From assembly GCA_021713295.1 (NCBI GenBank), contig JAKJJU010000019.1:1-52454 (forward strand): a stretch of 52,454 bases of DNA. Reading direction: 5' to 3'. Positions 8,146-18,537 of this stretch are shown in pieces (within the stretch, counting starts at the first letter, position 1; each line of letters opens with the position of its first letter). Position numbers and translations under genes: made by a program. The stretch is from Thiotrichales bacterium 19S3-11 (GTDB lineage: Bacteria; Pseudomonadota; Gammaproteobacteria; Francisellales; Francisellaceae). The notes beneath the pieces were generated by a model that was not told where the DNA came from, searched no databases, and saw only the letters and a program-made list of their open reading frames with translations.

Positions 8146-10214
8146 AAGGTTGCTCCATCAAGTGGCAAATGAATCTCAGAATCTGGTTTATTTTCAACAT
8201 TTAAACCGTGGTATTTATATTTTGCATTAGCTCTTTTTTGTGCATTTTCTCGTTCAATGCGTTCAACTTCTTCTGCTTTGACATAATAGTCCTGATTGTA
8301 GTTGAATGAACGACACATAATGCTTAGGAACATGCAAACAAAACCAGCAATTGCAAGCCAGTATATATGCCAGATCATAGCAAAGCCAAAAATGGCAGCA
8401 AAAGCAGAAATTATAAAGCCTAACGGTGTATCTTTTGGCATATGAATATCTTCATAAGGTTTTGAATTTTGTGGGTATGCTGTGCCACGTTCTTTCATTT
8501 CCCAGAACATATCACGACTGTCAACTGTTGGAAGGTGAGCAAAGTTATAAAACGGCGCAGGAGATGGTAGTGACCATTCAAGCGTTCTGCCATTCCAAGG
8601 GTCACCAGTTTCATCAGCTAACTTCTCACGATTCTTAAAGCTTAAGATAATCTGCATAAACTGACAAAAGATACCGCAAGCTACTAAGAAGGCACCACAA
8701 GCTGCAACAATCAATAGAGAATGCCATACTGGATTATCATAGTGGTATAAGCGGCGAGTCATGCCCATGCCACCTAAGACATACAAAGGCATAAAGGCAA
8801 CAAAGAAGCCGATAAACCAGAACCAAAATGCAGCCTTACCCCAGCTTTCTATTAATCTAAAACCGAATGCTTTTGGAAACCAGAACGTTAATCCAGCAAG
8901 GAAGCCAAAGACAACACCACCAATAATTGTATTATGGAAGTGAGCGATTAAGAAAAGACTGTTATGTAGTACAAAGTCCACGCCGGGAACGGCAAGTAAT
9001 ACGCCAGTCATTCCACCAATGGTAAATGTGATTAAAAACCCGATTGACCATAACATAGGCGATGTAAATAGGATGCGTCCGCGATACATGGTAAACATCC
9101 AGTTGAATATTTTCACACCTGTTGGAACAGCGATGATCATCGTTGCAATACCAAAGAATGCATTGACATTTGCCCCTGACCCCATAGTGAAAAAGTGATG
9201 TAACCACACAGCGAATGACAAGAAAGTAATAGCAAAAGTTGCCCATACCATCGTCGCATAACCGAATAGTCTTTTTTGAGCAAATGTTGCAACAACTTCA
9301 GAGAATACACCAAAAGCGGGTAACACCAGAATGTAAACCTCTGGATGCCCCCATGCCCAAATTAAATTAACATACATCATCATGTTGCCACCAAAACCAT
9401 TGGTGAAGAAATGCATGCCCATAAAGCGATCTAAATATAAAAGACCCAAGGTTGCTGTTAAAATTGGGAATGCGGCAATAACTAAAATCATACTACACAA
9501 TGCAGTCCATGTGAAAATAGGCATTTTCATTAAAGACATACCTGGGCAGCGCATTTTAATAATTGTCACAAAGAAGTTAATTCCCGAAAGTAGTGTGCCG
9601 ACCCCGGATATCTGCAACGACCAGAGATAGTAGTCAACGCCAACCCCCGGACTATATTGTAGTTCAGAAAATGGCGGGTAAGCTAACCAACCCGTATGTG
9701 CAAACTCACCGATAAATAGAGATATATTTACCAAGATGGCGCCCATTGCAAATAACCAGAAACTCAAAGAGTTTAAGAATGGGAATGCAACATCACGTGC
9801 ACCAATTTGTAATGGTACAACCAAGTTTATCAAACCAAACATTAATGGCATAGCCATAAAGAAGATCATGATAACGCCATGTGCGGAGAAAATCTGATCA
9901 AAATGTTGAGCACTTAAGTAACCATAATGATCACCATTAGACAGTGCTTGTTGGGATCTCATCATGGCAGCATCAGTGAAGCCTCTAAATAGCATGATAA
10001 GTGCTGCGATAATATACATAATACCAATTTTTTTATGATCAACGGTACAGAGCCATTCACTCCACAGCCATTTCCATTTTTTAAAATAGGTTAATGATCC
10101 AAGAACTAGAACTCCCAGTATAACTGTTAAGATAAATGCAAGTAACACAGGTGTTTCATGCATAAACTCAAGTGAGTCCCAGCTTAGTTTTCCAAAAATA
10201 AATTTCTCAAGCAT
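8142..10214 (-). CDS. cyoB: Cytochrome bo3 quinol oxidase subunit I
   Basis: A 690-residue heme-copper oxidase catalytic subunit, slightly longer than E. coli CyoB (663). It holds heme b, heme o3 and copper B, reduces O2 to water with electrons from ubiquinol, and pumps protons. [15 protein letters not shown] carries the copper-B His crosslinked to Tyr; VWLHHFF supplies the other two copper-B ligands, and HFHNTIIGG the heme ligands. The N-terminus has the extra helix and KIGIMYI segment typical of bo-type enzymes. AGGA lies 7 nt before ATG 10214. It is the second gene of the operon, 29 bases after cyoA. Confidence 0.98.
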   Translation of the reverse strand: MLEKFIFGKLSWDSLEFMHETPVLLAFILTVILGVLVLGSLTYFKKWKWLWSEWLCTVDHKKIGIMYIIAALIMLFRGFTDAAMMRSQQALSNGDHYGYLSAQHFDQIFSAHGVIMIFFMAMPLMFGLINLVVPLQIGARDVAFPFLNSLSFWLFAMGAILVNISLFIGEFAHTGWLAYPPFSELQYSPGVGVDYYLWSLQISGVGTLLSGINFFVTIIKMRCPGMSLMKMPIFTWTALCSMILVIAAFPILTATLGLLYLDRFMGMHFFTNGFGGNMMMYVNLIWAWGHPEVYILVLPAFGVFSEVVATFAQKRLFGYATMVWATFAITFLSFAVWLHHFFTMGSGANVNAFFGIATMIIAVPTGVKIFNWMFTMYRGRILFTSPMLWSIGFLITFTIGGMTGVLLAVPGVDFVLHNSLFLIAHFHNTIIGGVVFGFLAGLTFWFPKAFGFRLIESWGKAAFWFWFIGFFVAFMPLYVLGGMGMTRRLYHYDNPVWHSLLIVAACGAFLVACGIFCQFMQIILSFKNREKLADETGDPWNGRTLEWSLPSPAPFYNFAHLPTVDSRDMFWEMKERGTAYPQNSKPYEDIHMPKDTPLGFIISAFAAIFGFAMIWHIYWLAIAGFVCMFLSIMCRSFNYNQDYYVKAEEVERIERENAQKRANAKYKYHGLNVENKPDSEIHLPLDGATL

Positions 10215-10243
10215 GTTAGTTTCCTACGCTTTATTTCCATTAT

Positions 10244-11206
10244 TTAAAATTTGATTTCATCTTGTTTAGGATGCTTTTCAATTAAGCGACTAGATGGCAT
10301 CATAAACTTCATCAATATTTCATGATAAAGATTGTTAGAGACGGATGAATAATACTGAATTGGGTTGTTAACGGTTGGATGTACTAGTTGCATGTACGCT
10401 TGCTCAGTTAAGGTATTACCAGAGTGTTTAACTTGGTTTACCCATTGGTTGAATTCAGCTTTTGAAGTAGCTCTGGCATTAAAGTGCATACCAGCGAAAC
10501 CTTTACCAGTATAATTCGCATTAAAGCCACGGTATATGCCTGGATGATCAGCAATTAAGTGTAGTTGTGTTTGCATGCCAGCCATTGCATAAATTTGACC
10601 ACCTAGTTGAGGAATGATAAATGAACTCATTGGAGCATCAGCTGTAATTCTAAATGCAACTTGGCGGTTGGTTGGAATTTGAAGGTAATTAACAGTAGCA
10701 ATATTCTGCTCAGGATAGATAAATAACCATTTCCAGTCAAGTGAGATAACTTGAACAACTAATGGTTTTTGGTCATCTTGTTTTGCCAGTGGGCGATAGG
10801 GATCTAGCGTATGTGTGCTGACCCAGGTGATAATCGCTAGTATGGCAATAATAATACAAGGGATTGTCCACCAGATTACTTCTAATATCGTACTGTGAGA
10901 CCAATTAGGCTTATAAGTCGCTTTTTTATTCGATGCTCGATAGCGCCATGCAATAATAACGGTTAATAAAATTACAGGAATAACGACAATCAGCATTAAT
11001 AATACAGCGATTATGAAAAGTTCTTTTTCTTCAGATGCAATTAGTCCTTTAGGATGTAAACTAATCATACTGCTACAACCGCTTAATAATACTGCACCTA
11101 TAGCGAGTGCTAGCATTTTTAAGGGATTGGAAAGTTTATTCATATTCAGATTGAGATTATGTCCATTTAGATGACATTGTAATCTTTTGACTATCTGCTT
11201 AATCAT
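10244..11206 (-). CDS. cyoA: Cytochrome bo3 quinol oxidase subunit II (lipoprotein)
   Basis: A subunit II of the heme-copper oxidase family. The lipobox LLSGC near residue 44 marks a lipoprotein signal peptide, followed by two helices and a cupredoxin domain. The copper-A cysteines of cytochrome c oxidases are absent: the equivalent loop reads GKGFAGMHF, as in quinol oxidases. With ATG 11206 (AAGGAG 12 nt upstream) the protein has 320 residues and an unusually long leader. ATG 11143 would give a normal 23-residue signal peptide but has no visible Shine-Dalgarno, so the start is unresolved. First gene of the cyoABCDE operon; the promoter must lie in the 190-base gap before the divergent gene at 11398. 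Confidence 0.95.
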   Translation of the reverse strand: MIKQIVKRLQCHLNGHNLNLNMNKLSNPLKMLALAIGAVLLSGCSSMISLHPKGLIASEEKELFIIAVLLMLIVVIPVILLTVIIAWRYRASNKKATYKPNWSHSTILEVIWWTIPCIIIAILAIITWVSTHTLDPYRPLAKQDDQKPLVVQVISLDWKWLFIYPEQNIATVNYLQIPTNRQVAFRITADAPMSSFIIPQLGGQIYAMAGMQTQLHLIADHPGIYRGFNANYTGKGFAGMHFNARATSKAEFNQWVNQVKHSGNTLTEQAYMQLVHPTVNNPIQYYSSVSNNLYHEILMKFMMPSSRLIEKHPKQDEIKF

Positions 11207-11397
11207 GGGTTTTTTCGGCTCCTTTTTGTTCCATGCTCTTAACGTTACCCGGTTTCCCTTGTGCTAGATAAGAGCTACACAGCGACATCATACAAAATAA
11301 AAAAAATAATATCTACAAAAAAAGCCTGTTGATTTTAGTTGGTTTTCTGGCAATATGGTGAGCATATTAAACGATTATGAACCATGAAACTGAATAA

Positions 11398-11757
11398 ATG
11401 AATGCATTTAATTCTAAAGAAGATAACTCGAAACAAAGCACTTTTAGAGAAAGGTGGGGTTGTCAATCTAATTGGCAAGTGATCATGATATTTGTTGTTT
11501 TTTCGATTACAGGGTCTATGGCTGTTGCGCTTGCACATCCAGTTGTTCACTTATTTGGCTTAAGCAGAGAAACGACTAGCCCATGGGTTTTCTGGCCAAT
11601 TCGAATTGCAATCATTTTTCCAATTTATCAAGTATTGTTAGTTGTTATGGGTAGTTTGTTAGGGCAGCATAGATTTTTCTTTAGATATGCAAAAAAAATG
11701 ATAAAACGCTTTGGGTTATCAAGATTAATGATGGTATTTCATAAGCGCTTGAGTTAA
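11398..11757 (+). CDS. Small inner-membrane protein, DUF6787-like
   Basis: A 119-residue protein with a polar N-terminus and two hydrophobic helices (about residues 30-52 and 68-92). The pattern RERWG, then NWQVIMIFVVFSITGS, FPIYQVLLVVMG and GQHRFFF agrees with my memory of DUF6787 membrane proteins, whose function is unknown. The ATG directly follows an in-frame stop, and no good Shine-Dalgarno is visible. It is divergent from cyoA, so the intergenic region 11207-11397 serves both. Confidence 0.75.
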   Translation: MNAFNSKEDNSKQSTFRERWGCQSNWQVIMIFVVFSITGSMAVALAHPVVHLFGLSRETTSPWVFWPIRIAIIFPIYQVLLVVMGSLLGQHRFFFRYAKKMIKRFGLSRLMMVFHKRLS

Positions 11758-11889
11758 AATCTATATAGACTTTTTACTAACTATTTGAGTTATCTATAGT
11801 TTGGGATCAACTCAGTATTGTAAAGTAATACATTGGATGATTTGACTTAACTTAAAGGAAACAATTTCAGTCATAGGAGGATAAATATT

Positions 11890-12264
11890 ATGGATAAACC
11901 ACAGCGTGTATCGGTAGCTGTTGCTTTGTTATATGCGTCAAGTATTTTAGGTGCAATGGAATTATTAATGTCAGGGGTGATGTTAAAGTTCTTTACCCCT
12001 TTAATCTATTTGGATCTAATAGCTTATGCAGTACTTATTATTATTGCCTATTTTATATCAAAAAGACTTAGTTTTGCTGTTGCTTTGTATATTGTTGTTG
12101 CCGTTATTTGGTATGCCGTTTTAATTGGCATACTACCTTGGAAATATGGACATACATTAAATACAGTTTCTCTATTTGGACAGTTTTGTTTAACCATTGC
12201 TGCATTGATTTTATTATTTCAGAAAAAATCAATCCAGTGGTTTAAGGAAAACCATCAAGCTTAG
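11890..12264 (+). CDS. Small four-helix membrane protein, unknown
   Basis: A 124-residue, very hydrophobic protein with four predicted helices and a short basic C-terminal tail (QKKSIQWFKENHQA). A perfect AGGAGG lies at 11875-11880, nine bases before the ATG, the strongest Shine-Dalgarno I noticed in the window, so the gene is probably well translated. The fold recalls small DoxX-like or DUF-type four-helix membrane proteins, but I recognise no family motif. Its stop overlaps the convergent gene's stop by four bases. Confidence 0.75.
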   Translation: MDKPQRVSVAVALLYASSILGAMELLMSGVMLKFFTPLIYLDLIAYAVLIIIAYFISKRLSFAVALYIVVAVIWYAVLIGILPWKYGHTLNTVSLFGQFCLTIAALILLFQKKSIQWFKENHQA

Positions 12265-12497
12265 TGGTATTTAGCAGTTCTTGATGTGTCCTTCATAGAA
12301 GAGGTATCATCAAAATAACGAATGTTTTTATCACCAAAGCTATCATTAAATAGTACGTCGATAGATTTTAATAATTGGTTGTTTATGACCTGGTTAAATA
12401 CAGTTTGTGTCTTTTCAGTTATAGTATCAGTGGCTTCAACAGTTTCTGTTGCTAATTCAAGCTCTTCTGTGTTTAATCGTTGATTTTTGCTATTCAT
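12261..12497 (-). CDS. Small acidic hypothetical protein
   Basis: A 78-residue soluble, Thr- and Glu-rich protein of unknown function, with no signal peptide or recognised domain. The first half looks helical and acidic (ELELATETVEATDTITEK). I start at ATG 12497 because the purine tract GAGGGGG sits 7 nt upstream; the ATG two codons earlier would be too close. The G-run before the start resembles that of the effector-like genes starting at 16829, 42929, 43883 and 47907. A real gene is likely from the Shine-Dalgarno, but the role is unknown. Confidence 0.6.
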   Translation of the reverse strand: MNSKNQRLNTEELELATETVEATDTITEKTQTVFNQVINNQLLKSIDVLFNDSFGDKNIRYFDDTSSMKDTSRTAKYH

Positions 12498-12697
12498 TGT
12501 CATTCCCCCTCAAGTGTTTTATAGCATATTACATAATGATTTTTAAATAAGTTTGTACCTCTCATATAATAGTATTTAGTGCTAGATATCAAGTATTTTT
12601 CGAGAAATTTTATTTTTATTATAGTTTGTAGAATTGAATTTTTATCACTCGGTGGTTGTCTTTCAATGAGAAGATGATAACATTAACTGCGTTATAA

Positions 12698-14029
<1,332 letters not shown>

Positions 14030-14144
14030 CACTATATTTTTATTCTTTTAGATATGATCGATATCTTCAACTTTTTTATAACAATCTGAATTTAACCTGT
14101 TGACTATTTATTAAAATTATTTGGTCGAGGTTAATTGTTAATAA

Positions 14145-14732
14145 CTAAATTCGTTTAGAAATTTCAGCAATTGTTTCAGAAGCATGATCGCCACCAATCT
14201 CAATGCCCAGTTGGCGTGAAATACGCGTTGCTGAAAAAATACCTCTTAACATGTCTTCACCATTACGACAAACTTCATAGACGAGTAGATGCTGAAGATT
14301 TTTTTCATGTAGTATACGTGCAATATGACCTACTCTAGCATTACTTAGATCACGATAATTTAGTACCTGTAAGCTATCCATAGGTTTCATTAACATCCAT
14401 ACAGCTACTTCAGTTTGGTTAATTCCATGATCTTGAGCTGCCTGAACTTTTTTCATGCCTAATATTTGTGCGCTATGAATTAAGCCAACCACCTTATCGT
14501 CAGAATCATCTATAACAAGTAGTGCTTTAACTTGAGATGATTTCATTTTTTCAAGCGCTTTGGATACTAATTCTCTTTTATCAATTGTCACAGGAGGTCT
14601 GATATGAAAGTCGGTAAATACTTGTAGAGCAGGTGAGTCAGTAGTAACAACATCAGTGAAATTTTCAGGGTGAAAATATTCTGTATGTGATGGGAGCGTA
14701 TGTAGCTCAAGTTTTGCAAATTCTTTAAACAT
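14145..14732 (-). CDS. CBS-domain pair protein
   Basis: A 195-residue soluble protein with two CBS motifs, roughly residues 45-105 and 115-185, which normally form one Bateman module that binds adenine nucleotides and senses energy state. The first repeat has RPPVTIDKRELVSKALEKM and the strand KALLVIDDSDDKVVGLI; the second ends HLLVYE...LRGIFSATRISRQLG. There is no attached enzyme or channel domain, so it probably regulates a partner. It is divergent from a sodium/solute symporter, and a dyad-symmetric sequence lies between them (14814-14847), which may indicate shared control. Confidence 0.85.
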   Translation of the reverse strand: MFKEFAKLELHTLPSHTEYFHPENFTDVVTTDSPALQVFTDFHIRPPVTIDKRELVSKALEKMKSSQVKALLVIDDSDDKVVGLIHSAQILGMKKVQAAQDHGINQTEVAVWMLMKPMDSLQVLNYRDLSNARVGHIARILHEKNLQHLLVYEVCRNGEDMLRGIFSATRISRQLGIEIGGDHASETIAEISKRI

Positions 14733-14813
14733 ATTAAGAAGTCCTTATTTGCTTTTTATTTTTTATTGACTGATAGTATTAGTATAACTTTTTTTTATCT
14801 ATGTTGTTAGTTA

Positions 14814-14847
14814 TTTGATACAGCTCTTTTCAATTGAAACTATCAAA
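14814..14847. promoter_or_regulatory. Dyad-symmetric operator-like element
   Basis: TTTGATA (14814-14820) is mirrored by TATCAAA (14841-14847), enclosing the 12-bp palindrome TTTCAATTGAAA (14828-14839). It lies in the 220-base gap between the divergent CBS-protein and symporter genes. This nested symmetry suggests a regulator-binding site; no regulator is encoded next to it. Confidence 0.4.
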
Positions 14848-14952
14848 TTAAATTAGTGAGGTTTTTATTTTTATACAGCAAAAACTTTAAAGATTATCTA
14901 AAATAATGTATTGTAATTGTTAGTTAAGTTAAAATAATATGAATTATAAATT

Positions 14953-16323
14953 ATGGGGATTTTCAACTGGGTCAGTTTTATATTGTTGATTGTTGTTGTA
15001 GGTCTGCTTACATTTAGAGGTCAGAACAAAACACTTAACACGGAATCTTATTTTGTATCAAATAAAAAGACAGCACTTTTTGCTTTGGTCGCAACGTTAG
15101 TTATGACGGAGCTTAATACTTCAACTCTCGTTGGCTTTGCTTCATTAGGTTATAGTTACGGTGATTCTGCAGTTAGTTTATCGCTTGTGTTTTTATTTGG
15201 CTTGATGTTCTATGCAATTACGGTTGCAAAAAAGTGGAAAGCGTTCGACGCAGTTAGCGTCACAACGTATTTTGATTATAGATATAATAAGTTAATTGGC
15301 TTGATTGCCAAAGTTATTTTAACCTTTGCGATGATTGGTTTTAGTGCAAATTATATCAAATCATTGACGTTAATATTTTTGCCCGTTTTTCCTGGGTTGA
15401 ATGAATGGTTAGTTAGTGGTGTCTTTTGTTTAATTATGACATTAATTACAGTTAGAGGTGGTTTACGCTCAATTATTCAAATTGATATTTTTAGTTTTTT
15501 AATAACGTTAGTGATATTTCCATTTTTATATTTTTTGAGTGCGGTTTCTTCAAAATCTCATCTTTTTGGTGATACAACGAATACGATACATCAATCACTG
15601 CCAAATTCATTATTATTTTCTTTAATTATTATCACGATGTTTACTTATATTTTGGCGCCATGGTATGGACAGAAAATATTTTCTGCCAAATCGAAGAAAA
15701 CAGCATTAAAAGCTGTGATTCTTTCAAGTATCATTGTTGCTGCTGTTTATGCATTAGCTATTTTATCTGCAGCTAATTTATTGAATAATGCTGATATTCA
15801 TGGTCATCCTCAACAAGCAATTCCCATTTTAATCCAATATTATTTGCCTAATGTTTTTCAAGGTATTGCCTATGCTATGTTGTTTTTTATTGCAGCAACA
15901 ACGATTGTAGGTTTATGGAATACAATTGCATCAGTCTTTATTGCGCATAAAGTTGAAGAAGTGCAAGTAACTCCATTAAAGTATAGTATACTGATTACTT
16001 TACTTATTTCGATATTTTCTTATTGGCTGGCAAATGTATTTATTGATCAAATATTCCAGAAAATGGTTTTAATGAATATTCCAATTTCAGCACTAGCCTT
16101 TTCGCTGTTGGGGGGATTCTACTGGAAAAAGGTTAATTCTTTAGCAAGTTTTACTAGTATTATTTGCGGTATTATTGGTGGTGTATTTTGTTATTTATAT
16201 TATGGTGAGCCTCAATATATGTGGTATTGGGCAGTCTATGTAATACCCGCTAGTTTTTTTGTTGGAATTCTAATAACATTAATTATACCAAAAAAAGTAG
16301 TTTGCTTTTCTCTTAAAAATTAA
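14953..16323 (+). CDS. Sodium:solute symporter (SSS family)
   Basis: A 456-residue polytopic inner-membrane protein with about 13 hydrophobic helices. The N-terminal layout NTESYFVSNKKT followed by a helix ending STLVGFASLGYSYG is typical of SSS transporters, as is RGGLRSIIQIDIFSF in the middle and LAPWYGQKIFSAKSKKTA before the later helices. The family carries amino acids, sugars, pantothenate or similar solutes with Na+. I cannot assign the substrate. It is divergent from the CBS protein, and no clear Shine-Dalgarno precedes ATG 14953. Confidence 0.9.
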   Translation: MGIFNWVSFILLIVVVGLLTFRGQNKTLNTESYFVSNKKTALFALVATLVMTELNTSTLVGFASLGYSYGDSAVSLSLVFLFGLMFYAITVAKKWKAFDAVSVTTYFDYRYNKLIGLIAKVILTFAMIGFSANYIKSLTLIFLPVFPGLNEWLVSGVFCLIMTLITVRGGLRSIIQIDIFSFLITLVIFPFLYFLSAVSSKSHLFGDTTNTIHQSLPNSLLFSLIIITMFTYILAPWYGQKIFSAKSKKTALKAVILSSIIVAAVYALAILSAANLLNNADIHGHPQQAIPILIQYYLPNVFQGIAYAMLFFIAATTIVGLWNTIASVFIAHKVEEVQVTPLKYSILITLLISIFSYWLANVFIDQIFQKMVLMNIPISALAFSLLGGFYWKKVNSLASFTSIICGIIGGVFCYLYYGEPQYMWYWAVYVIPASFFVGILITLIIPKKVVCFSLKN

Positions 16324-16382
16324 GTCTATGATGTAAACTAATTTAGTTGAAGTTCTAAGGTTTTGTTTATTTCTGTTGATTA

Positions 16383-16829
16383 TTATTGTATTGCGCAGCA
16401 TTTATTATTCGATGAAGGGATTATGTCAGATTCATCCTGACTAGAATTATCATTTTCGCTAGAATTGGTGTTTGTAAGGCTCTTTTCATAAAAAGGTGCA
16501 GTTTGTTTGATAGTATTGTTATTAGGTTGGTTATCAAAAATATTAGATTTTGAAGTTATAAAGGAGATCTCAGGAGAATACCTTACACAGATAGTATTAT
16601 TGCTAGCGGTATCCATTTCAATAATAAATTTAATTTCATCCTTGTAAGTCATGGGAAATTTTTTAGACTGTAATAATGCTATTTCAGATGATGAGTACTC
16701 TATCTTTCTAATGGTGATAGAATTTTTTCGCCCTACAATATAGTTATGAAATTGTTGTTCTGTCATTTTATTATTGTAACAAGTTGCATCATTAGTTCTA
16801 AGAGATGCGATATAGAATGTTTTTGACAT
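16383..16829 (-). CDS. Unknown small protein with C-terminal CaaX motif (CAIQ); effector candidate
   Basis: A 148-residue soluble protein without signal peptide or membrane span. The N-terminal 90 residues look folded; residues about 105-142 are Asn/Ser/Glu-rich and probably flexible. The last residues are NKCCAIQ: Cys at -4, two aliphatic residues and a final Gln, a good farnesylation signal in eukaryotes, with a second Cys beside it. I start at ATG 16829 with a run of six G nine bases upstream; TTG one codon earlier is unlikely. A promoter-like pair lies at 16874-16902. It is an isolated gene with no known homologue that I recognise. Delivery into a host cell is inferred from the tail alone. 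Confidence 0.75.
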   Translation of the reverse strand: MSKTFYIASLRTNDATCYNNKMTEQQFHNYIVGRKNSITIRKIEYSSSEIALLQSKKFPMTYKDEIKFIIEMDTASNNTICVRYSPEISFITSKSNIFDNQPNNNTIKQTAPFYEKSLTNTNSSENDNSSQDESDIIPSSNNKCCAIQ

Positions 16830-16873
16830 CAAGTTATTCCCCCCAAATTTAGGTGTTAGTAAATTTTTGATTG

Positions 16874-16902
16874 ATTATAAATGGTGTTGTAATAAAAACC
16901 AA
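16874..16902 (-). promoter_or_regulatory. Putative promoter of the CAIQ CaaX gene
   Basis: On the minus strand TTGGTT (16897-16902) and a perfect TATAAT (16874-16879) are separated by 17 bp, about 45 bases upstream of the start codon at 16829. The remainder of 16903-17044 holds nothing I can name. Confidence 0.5.
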
Positions 16903-17044
16903 TAAGAAAAATACTAGTTAATAGCCTAACTTGATTTATCTCAACGTAATGTCTTACGCATGGCAAAAATTTATAGAATTGTTCAAAAGAAAAAAATTAT
17001 TTAAACAATGCCTTAAACTACTAAATCAGCTGAAATTTAAGGGG

Positions 17045-18346
17045 TCAACCTAAAGTTTTCTTACGCTTAATGCGTTGATGCTTTGAGGTTTTAGCGATTG
17101 GTTTTTGTCTCTCTCTATGCTCAGATTTAGGTACTTTAGGCTTTTTAGGCTTCTTTGGTTTTTGTGATAATAGGTTAGGGCTGGATGCAGGTAAATTATT
17201 AATTGGATTAAAGCCTTCTATAAACACGCGCTTAAGGATTTTTTTGGTTAGTCTTTCAATATTAATTAACTGCTTATGCTCATCTGCACTAACAAGAGAT
17301 ATAGCCTCTCCTGCAAATCCAGCACGGCCTGTACGACCAATTCTGTGTACATAGTCTTCAGCAATATGAGGTAAATCATAATTCACAACTTGTGGTAACT
17401 GATGAATATCTAAGCCACGTGCAGCAATATCGGTCGCAACTAAAACGTGTAACTGATTATTTTTAAAGTTAGCTAATGCTCTGGTTCTAGCGCCTTGGCT
17501 TTTATTGCCATGAATTACATCGGCATTAATATTAGCCTGATTTAGTTTGCGTGCTAAATTATTTGCACCATGTTTTGTCTTTGTGAAAACTAAAACTTGT
17601 TGCCAATTATTTAATTGTATTAAATGAATTAACAGGGCTGTTTTTTGCTTTTTATCGACAGGAGAAATCCAGTGATTTACTGTGGTAGTAACTTGATTAA
17701 CAGGGGATACTGATATTTTTACTGGGGAATTTACAATTGATTTTGCTAATTTTAATATTTCATTTGAAAAAGTTGCAGAAAACATTAAGTTTTGACGCTT
17801 TTTAGGTAATAGCCTTATGATTTTTTGAATATCATTGATAAACCCCATATCTAACATACGATCAGCTTCATCTAGTACAAAATAGTTTAAATGATCAAAT
17901 CGAATCGCGTTTTGTTGATATAAATCGAGCAATCTACCTGGAGTGGCGACCAAAATATTGACACCTTTACGAAGTTTCATCATTTGCGGGTTTATTTTGA
18001 CACCACCAAAAACCACAGTTGATCGCAATTGCAAATTTTGTCCGTAATGCTCAATGCTCTGGGCAACTTGCGCTGCAAGTTCACGAGTGGGTGTTAAAAT
18101 TAATGCTTGGGTGTTATTTGCCTTTAGCTTATTATTTTTTGATAAATCCTGCATAATTGGCAATGTAAAAGCAGCCGTTTTGCCTGTTCCTGTTTGAGCA
18201 GATGCCATGATATCTTGACCTTTTAAAATTTCAGGAATTGCTCTTTGTTGGATGGGGGTAGGTTTAGTATAGCCTTTTTTTTCTAATGCTTTTATTAATA
18301 GCTTAGAAAGACCGAGTGATGCAAAGTTCATAGTTTTATTTGTCAT
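17045..18346 (-). CDS. rhlE: DEAD-box ATP-dependent RNA helicase, RhlE type
   Basis: A 433-residue helicase of superfamily 2. The Q motif ([11 protein letters not shown], about residues 28-38), motif I ([10 protein letters not shown], 48-57), motif Ia (PTRELAAQV), DEAD (in [12 protein letters not shown]), SAT (MFSATF) and motif VI ([10 protein letters not shown]) are all present. The C-terminal 60 residues are Lys- and Pro-rich ([12 protein letters not shown]), the basic RNA-binding tail seen in RhlE and related enzymes. It probably unwinds RNA in ribosome assembly or mRNA decay in the cold. The assignment to RhlE rather than another DEAD-box paralogue is likely, not certain. Confidence 0.92.
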   Translation of the reverse strand: MTNKTMNFASLGLSKLLIKALEKKGYTKPTPIQQRAIPEILKGQDIMASAQTGTGKTAAFTLPIMQDLSKNNKLKANNTQALILTPTRELAAQVAQSIEHYGQNLQLRSTVVFGGVKINPQMMKLRKGVNILVATPGRLLDLYQQNAIRFDHLNYFVLDEADRMLDMGFINDIQKIIRLLPKKRQNLMFSATFSNEILKLAKSIVNSPVKISVSPVNQVTTTVNHWISPVDKKQKTALLIHLIQLNNWQQVLVFTKTKHGANNLARKLNQANINADVIHGNKSQGARTRALANFKNNQLHVLVATDIAARGLDIHQLPQVVNYDLPHIAEDYVHRIGRTGRAGFAGEAISLVSADEHKQLINIERLTKKILKRVFIEGFNPINNLPASSPNLLSQKPKKPKKPKVPKSEHRERQKPIAKTSKHQRIKRKKTLG

Positions 18347-18537
18347 TTTTATAGTTATTCAGTCTGCAGGATAATCAAATTATCAGAAAATAGATAGTCT
18401 TTGTGTAAATTAAATCCAATTCGGTGATATTTATTAATGGCTGTGTTATTTCTCTGACAATTAGAATAAAGCACTGCACTATCAAAGCTACTGTCGTGTA
18501 GTATGATTTTCCTATGAGGATAATAATAAGGAAAATG

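Noticed and set aside
11172-11238. An 11-codon frame (MEQKGAEKTHD) ending at the cyoA start, like a leader peptide
   Set aside because: It overlaps the cyoA ATG by chance-like spacing, has no Shine-Dalgarno and no codon bias suggesting attenuation.
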